Assembly (NCBI GenBank): GCA_017421685.1
Contig: JAFOHW010000049.1
Coordinates: 1 to 9,329, forward strand
DNA length: 9,329 bases
Source: Candidatus Saccharimonadota bacterium
Lineage (GTDB): Bacteria > Patescibacteriota > Saccharimonadia > Saccharimonadales > Saccharimonadaceae
Direction: 5' to 3'
The notes under the pieces are model-generated. The model was not told the DNA's origin and searched no databases. It worked only from the letters and a program-made list of their open reading frames with translations. Of the stretch, positions 6,021 to 9,329 are shown piece by piece; the first letter of the stretch is position 1, and every line of letters begins with the position of its first letter. Both the position numbers and the translations under genes were made by a program.

Positions 6021-7236
6021 AAACAATAATATTGCTATCATTTTCGACGATCTTACTGAATTCTTCGTCATGCGCTCAGCCATCGACGATATGAAAAAAG
6101 AAAAAATCAATGTCGATATTATAGTTCCCTACGATAGTGGATATAACGGATTACCCGAACATACGTTTAAAGAAATTGATAGACTAGGTTATCATCCCCT
6201 AAAAGACACCCCAAAAAACAAAGAATATAAAATTCTATTAACCCCATACCCAAGCCTAAATATAGTTAATCGTACTAAATTTATTTATCATTTAAAATAT
6301 TCCTACGGCCCAATGTCTGCTAAACCAGATCCAGTTTTTCTTCCTGAATGGAAAATAAACTACGATGGAATATTTTCTTTTAATATTTATGAGCCAAAAT
6401 TTCTAGAAGCTTACGGAACGAAATATCATATTATGCCATATTGGAAATTTAGTAACTTTAAGAAAAAAACTACAAAATCCAAAAAACCCAACCTCCTGTT
6501 TCTTCCAACTTTTGGTAAAGATATTAGTAGTATCCAGCTTTTTACCGAGGACGCAATTGCGGAAATAAAAAAACATTATCATGTTATCTCTAAAGCTCAT
6601 CATGCTACACATTTCAACTCAGACGAGGATAATTCCCTTTCAGTTCTCAAAGAACTCTCTGATGAATTTTATGATTCCAGCACATCAATAGTTAAACTAT
6701 TAGAAACCGCAGACATAGTCCTTTCAGATAACTCCGGAGCAATTTTCGAATCAATCTACGCCGACATCCCCGTAGCTTTATTTTGTAAAAATCTAAACCA
6801 ACGTAAACTAGGCCGAATCAACACCTTGCAATACGAATTAGCTCAACAAGACATTATACCTTACACGAACCGCGCCGAAGAAATTCTGCCAATCTTAAAA
6901 TCGATTAATCAATATTTTAAAAAACAAAAAGAAATAAAAAAACAGCTCTTCCCAGATTTTAAACACAACTCACCAAAAGAATTTACTAAAGTCATTAAAG
7001 AATATCTTATTACTGACGAAAATAAAGATTATCGAAAAGCTATCCATGATTTAATGATAAATGAACGAGAAAATTATAAAAAAACCATTAAAACTCAAGA
7101 AGCCAAAATTAGTGAACTGGAAAAACGTTTAGATGAACAATCCTTAACTATTGAAAATCTTCTAAATTCTACAAGTTGGAAAATCACTAAACCATTACGT
7201 CAACTTAAAAAAATCAGTCAAAAAGAAAGGAGCTAA
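6007..7236 (+). CDS. TagF-related CDP-polyol phosphotransferase-like protein with C-terminal coiled coil
   Basis: A 409-residue protein that looks like a divergent member of the CDP-glycerol glycerophosphotransferase/GT-B group. Residues 230-259 (LLETADIVLS followed by SDNSGAIFES and IPVALF) match the family's nucleotide-binding motif. KAHHATH (196-202) sits where TagF proteins have R-P-H-P. In the place of the N-terminal H-G motif it has KYSYG (97-101), so one histidine common in active TagF proteins seems absent. Residues about 340-386 are charged and heptad-like, probably a coiled coil. They lead to STSWKITKPLRQLKK (388-402), a tail known from many polysaccharide-locus glycosyltransferases and suited to membrane or partner contact. 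Its position between exporter ATPase and cytidylyltransferase supports a role in adding a CDP-activated unit. Its donor, and whether it is a polymerase, a decorator or a chain terminator, are unknown. Confidence 0.75.
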   Translation: MSANKNNNIAIIFDDLTEFFVMRSAIDDMKKEKINVDIIVPYDSGYNGLPEHTFKEIDRLGYHPLKDTPKNKEYKILLTPYPSLNIVNRTKFIYHLKYSYGPMSAKPDPVFLPEWKINYDGIFSFNIYEPKFLEAYGTKYHIMPYWKFSNFKKKTTKSKKPNLLFLPTFGKDISSIQLFTEDAIAEIKKHYHVISKAHHATHFNSDEDNSLSVLKELSDEFYDSSTSIVKLLETADIVLSDNSGAIFESIYADIPVALFCKNLNQRKLGRINTLQYELAQQDIIPYTNRAEEILPILKSINQYFKKQKEIKKQLFPDFKHNSPKEFTKVIKEYLITDENKDYRKAIHDLMINERENYKKTIKTQEAKISELEKRLDEQSLTIENLLNSTSWKITKPLRQLKKISQKERS

Positions 7237-7237
7237 A

Positions 7238-7711
7238 ATGACAGAAGCTAAAAAAGAAAAGAAAGAAGTTATTGGCTATACCGCCGGGGTATATGATTTA
7301 TTTCATATTGGACATTTAAACCTATTAAAAAATGCTAAAGGACTCTGCGATAAGCTCGTAGTCGGCGTGACCGTAGATGAATTGGTGACTTATAAAGGTA
7401 AACGCGCCATAATTCCGTTCGAAGACCGTATCGAAATTATCCGCAATATTAAATTTGTCGACGCCGCTATCCCTCAATACGATATGGATAAATTATCCGT
7501 TTGTAAAAAACTCGGCGCAACGATTCTCTTCGTCGGTGACGATTGGTACGGAACAGATAAATGGAAAAAATATGAAAAAGAAGCCGAAAAAGTTGGCATA
7601 AAAATAGTTTATTTTCCTTATACAAAAGGCGTCTCATCCACGAAAATTAGCCAAGCTCTAGGTTACGTCCGAGAGTTAGATAAAACAAAAAACGAAGAGA
7701 AAAATAAATGA
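7238..7711 (+). CDS. TagD-like glycerol-3-phosphate cytidylyltransferase family protein
   Basis: A soluble enzyme expected to make a CDP-activated polyol or related phosphate from CTP. It has 157 residues, against about 130 for classical TagD, with an extra charged N-terminus (1-11) and a lysine/glutamate tail. Motifs: GVYDLFHIGH with HIGH at 23-26, TYKGKRAIIPFEDRIEIIR (51-69) with the conserved arginine R64, VGDDWYGTDKW (99-109), and TKGVSSTKI (129-137) as the nucleotide-binding loop. AAAGGAG at 7226-7232 is a strong ribosome site five bases upstream of the ATG. The gene overlaps the PP-loop enzyme by ATGA. This is the second cytidylyltransferase of the window and differs clearly from the fused one (HIGH against HFGH, GDDW against GSDW), so it probably activates a different substrate. 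Glycerol-3-phosphate is the default guess, not shown. The symbol tagD is withheld for that reason. Confidence 0.87.
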   Translation: MTEAKKEKKEVIGYTAGVYDLFHIGHLNLLKNAKGLCDKLVVGVTVDELVTYKGKRAIIPFEDRIEIIRNIKFVDAAIPQYDMDKLSVCKKLGATILFVGDDWYGTDKWKKYEKEAEKVGIKIVYFPYTKGVSSTKISQALGYVRELDKTKNEEKNK

Positions 7712-8748
7712 AAGAAGATAAAAAATATTGCGCCAGCTCTTTCCTTATGTATCGTACTATCATAGATCATCAAAAAACGTTTTCTCAAAAAATTACACCA
7801 CGTTTTTATGAAATCCCCAGTGATCGCCAAGTTGTTAATAATAGTCAAGAGCTTGAATCAAAATTGGAATCAGAAATCAAAAAAATCACCAAAAACAGTA
7901 AAGCCGCCCTGGCTTTAAGTGGAGGTATCGATTCAGCCATCCTTGCCAAATTTATGCCACCAGGATCAACCGCTTATACTTTCCAATGTATTGTACCAGG
8001 CAAAGAAGTCACCAACGAAGTACCACAAGCTACTAAATATGCTGAGAAATGCGGGTTAAGCCATAAGGTTATTAAGATACACTGGGAAGATTTTGAAAAA
8101 TATGCCCCCATTTTAATGGAACATAAGGGTGTACCATTTCATTCCATTGAAATCCAAATCTACAAAGCCGCCCTCGAAGCCAAAAAAGACGGATTCGATA
8201 CTTTAATTTTTGGCGAAAGCGCCGACTGTCTCTATGGTGGACAAAGTATGCTCTTTGGCCAAGACTGGACTCTTGGAGAATTTATTGACCGCTATACCTA
8301 TGTTAAACCATATTCCGTATTAAAAGACTACATCTTAGAACTCCAACCATATATTGACGCCACTGTCGATGGCTATGTCAGTGTACAAAAATTCATGGGG
8401 CAAACCTTCTTCAACGAATCAGTTAATTCGTTCTGTAACGCATGCGATACGGCAGGCATAGAATGTGCTATTCCTTTCGCTAATACAATTTTTAATGGAG
8501 AACTAGACAAGCAATTACTTCATTCTGGCAAAAATAAATATCTCGTCCGCGAAATCTTTAATCGACTCTACCCTAATTTCGAAACACCCGCTAAAACCCC
8601 TATGCCTCGCCCAATGAATGAATGGCTAGAAAATTGGCAAGGGCCTACTCGTCCCGAATTTTGGCCTCATTGTACCAACAACATGACCGGAGATCAAAAA
8701 TGGCTTGTTTACATCTTAGAAAAATTCCTTAACTTCGTCGATGAATAA
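7708..8748 (+). CDS. Asparagine synthetase-like PP-loop ATPase lacking a glutaminase domain
   Basis: An adenylating amide-forming enzyme by fold: AsnB-type synthetase domain with the PP-loop LSGGIDSA (70-77), second active-site motif FGESADCLYGG (168-178; AsnB has a GEGADELFGG-like version) and KYLVREIF (277-284). AsnB proteins are usually around 500-600 residues and begin with Cys2 and a glutamine amidotransferase domain. This one has 346 residues, and only about 60 precede the PP-loop, so it must use free ammonia, another nitrogen donor or a separate glutaminase, or run a different ATP-driven reaction. The N-terminus (CASSFLMYRTI, 8-18) and C-terminus (TPMPRPMNEWL, 297-307) are distinctive and look conserved rather than truncated. 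The start overlaps the cytidylyltransferase stop by ATGA with only a weak GAAGAGA upstream, so coupling is likely. Inferred role: amidating a carboxyl-bearing precursor or polymer unit. Confidence 0.85.
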   Translation: MKEDKKYCASSFLMYRTIIDHQKTFSQKITPRFYEIPSDRQVVNNSQELESKLESEIKKITKNSKAALALSGGIDSAILAKFMPPGSTAYTFQCIVPGKEVTNEVPQATKYAEKCGLSHKVIKIHWEDFEKYAPILMEHKGVPFHSIEIQIYKAALEAKKDGFDTLIFGESADCLYGGQSMLFGQDWTLGEFIDRYTYVKPYSVLKDYILELQPYIDATVDGYVSVQKFMGQTFFNESVNSFCNACDTAGIECAIPFANTIFNGELDKQLLHSGKNKYLVREIFNRLYPNFETPAKTPMPRPMNEWLENWQGPTRPEFWPHCTNNMTGDQKWLVYILEKFLNFVDE

Positions 8749-9329
8749 TTAAAACCTAAAATAAATAAATGGATTATATGAATTATTGATAAGAGATAAA
8801 ATACCTAAAATAAATAGCAAAATTAATATGATGTCTCCAAGTAAAGCGAGCCTCGGATGTTCTTTTTTTATTAAATTCTTCCACGGGAACATAAATATAA
8901 AACCGATAACCATAAATACGAAATAATAAACAATACTAAAGTTCGCTGGTAAGAATTCTTTTAATCCTAACCCACTAAATGTAAATATGTTATTAAAGAT
9001 TGCTACTAAATCTACTCCGTTTTCCACACGGAATAAAATCCAAGCCACATTAACGACCGCAAAGGTTAAGAACCAGCGTAATAAAATCGGTAACTTTTCG
9101 GTCCATTTATTTAAGAACAGTTTTTCTGCCAATAGTATTACTGCATAAAACAAACCACACAATACAAAATTCCAACTCGCGCCATGCCAAAAGCCAGTCA
9201 ATAACCAAACGATAAAGAAATTACGAATCCATTTAATTTTAGAACAACGGTTCCCCCCAAGTGGAATATAGACATAATCTCGAAACCACGTCGACAATGA
9301 GATGTGCCACCTACGCCAAAAATCCGTAA
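8749..9329 (-). CDS. AlgI/DltB-like MBOAT O-acyltransferase, C-terminal part (5' end beyond right edge)
   Basis: A multi-span membrane O-acyltransferase of the MBOAT superfamily, which moves acyl groups (acetyl or D-alanyl in known relatives) onto surface polymers. About 193 C-terminal residues are visible. The frame stays open through the right edge, reading DFWRRWHISLSTWFRDYVY and IPLGGNR, the hallmark of AlgI, PatA and DltB relatives. A TTG at 9295-9297 is only an internal leucine of this motif and not a start. The membrane-embedded conserved histidine is in TGFWHGASW (His codon at 9184-9186). Four further hydrophobic spans follow, and the end NPFIYFRF is typical of the AlgI group. Full-length members have about 450-500 residues, so more than half lies outside. 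The stop codon touches the stop of the convergent PP-loop gene. No SGNH/AlgJ-like partner is visible; one may lie beyond the edge. Confidence 0.9.
   Translation of the reverse strand, partial: TDFWRRWHISLSTWFRDYVYIPLGGNRCSKIKWIRNFFIVWLLTGFWHGASWNFVLCGLFYAVILLAEKLFLNKWTEKLPILLRWFLTFAVVNVAWILFRVENGVDLVAIFNNIFTFSGLGLKEFLPANFSIVYYFVFMVIGFIFMFPWKNLIKKEHPRLALLGDIILILLFILGILSLINNSYNPFIYFRF

Noticed and set aside
8754..8818. Direct repeat ACCTAAAATAAATA occurring near 8754 and near 8804
   Set aside because: Both copies lie in the 3' coding part of the MBOAT gene, encoding hydrophobic Ile/Leu/Phe-rich segments in AT-rich DNA. They are short, unflanked by any element and easily due to chance.
9295..9297. 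TTG as start of the MBOAT gene
   Set aside because: It falls inside the conserved motif W-H-I-S-L-S-T-W-F-R-D-Y, which continues upstream in frame to the window edge, so it is an internal leucine.
1..9329. CRISPR array, tRNA/rRNA genes, insertion sequences or attachment sites
   Set aside because: No repeat-spacer pattern, no transposase or integrase frame and no terminal inverted repeats were seen. Coding sequence fills almost the whole window.

Overview
The window looks like part of a cell-surface polymer locus of the teichoic-acid or phosphopolyol capsule type. It comes from a low-GC bacterium with a Gram-positive style envelope. TGA is used as a true stop in two ATGA overlaps (around 1307-1310 and 7708-7711), so the standard bacterial code applies and mycoplasma-type or Gracilibacteria-type recoding is excluded. 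The protein families resemble, from memory, those of gut Firmicutes such as Lachnospiraceae and Erysipelotrichia. Arginine is written mostly with CGN codons rather than AGA, and the ABC permease also resembles Saccharibacteria homologues. The phylum is therefore left open.

Region 1 (edge to 3927, + strand) is a tight block of four genes. It holds a TagF-like CDP-polyol phosphotransferase cut by the left edge, a 74-residue single-span membrane protein, a class V PLP aminotransferase, and a fusion of a TagD-like cytidylyltransferase with a Gfo/Idh/MocA-type domain. Genes overlap or lie 1 base apart, so they are probably co-transcribed. Region 2 (3969 to 8748, + strand) starts after a 41-base gap that carries a good candidate promoter. 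Its genes are an ABC-2 permease, an ABC ATPase with a Wzt-like C-terminal domain, a second TagF-like transferase with a coiled-coil tail, a stand-alone TagD-like cytidylyltransferase, and an asparagine-synthetase-like PP-loop enzyme without a glutaminase domain. Region 3 (8749 to the right edge, - strand) is the C-terminal part of an AlgI/DltB-like MBOAT O-acyltransferase, convergent with region 2 and with its stop codon directly abutting.

Taken together, two different cytidylyltransferases would make two CDP-activated building blocks. The aminotransferase and the PP-loop enzyme probably supply nitrogen-containing versions of these, and two TagF-like transferases would add them to a lipid-linked chain. 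The Wzm/Wzt-type exporter would move the chain across the membrane, possibly after its C-terminal domain recognises a chain feature, and the MBOAT may acylate a surface polymer outside. The families are identified with good confidence. The chemical identity of the activated units is inference, and it is the most interesting open question here.
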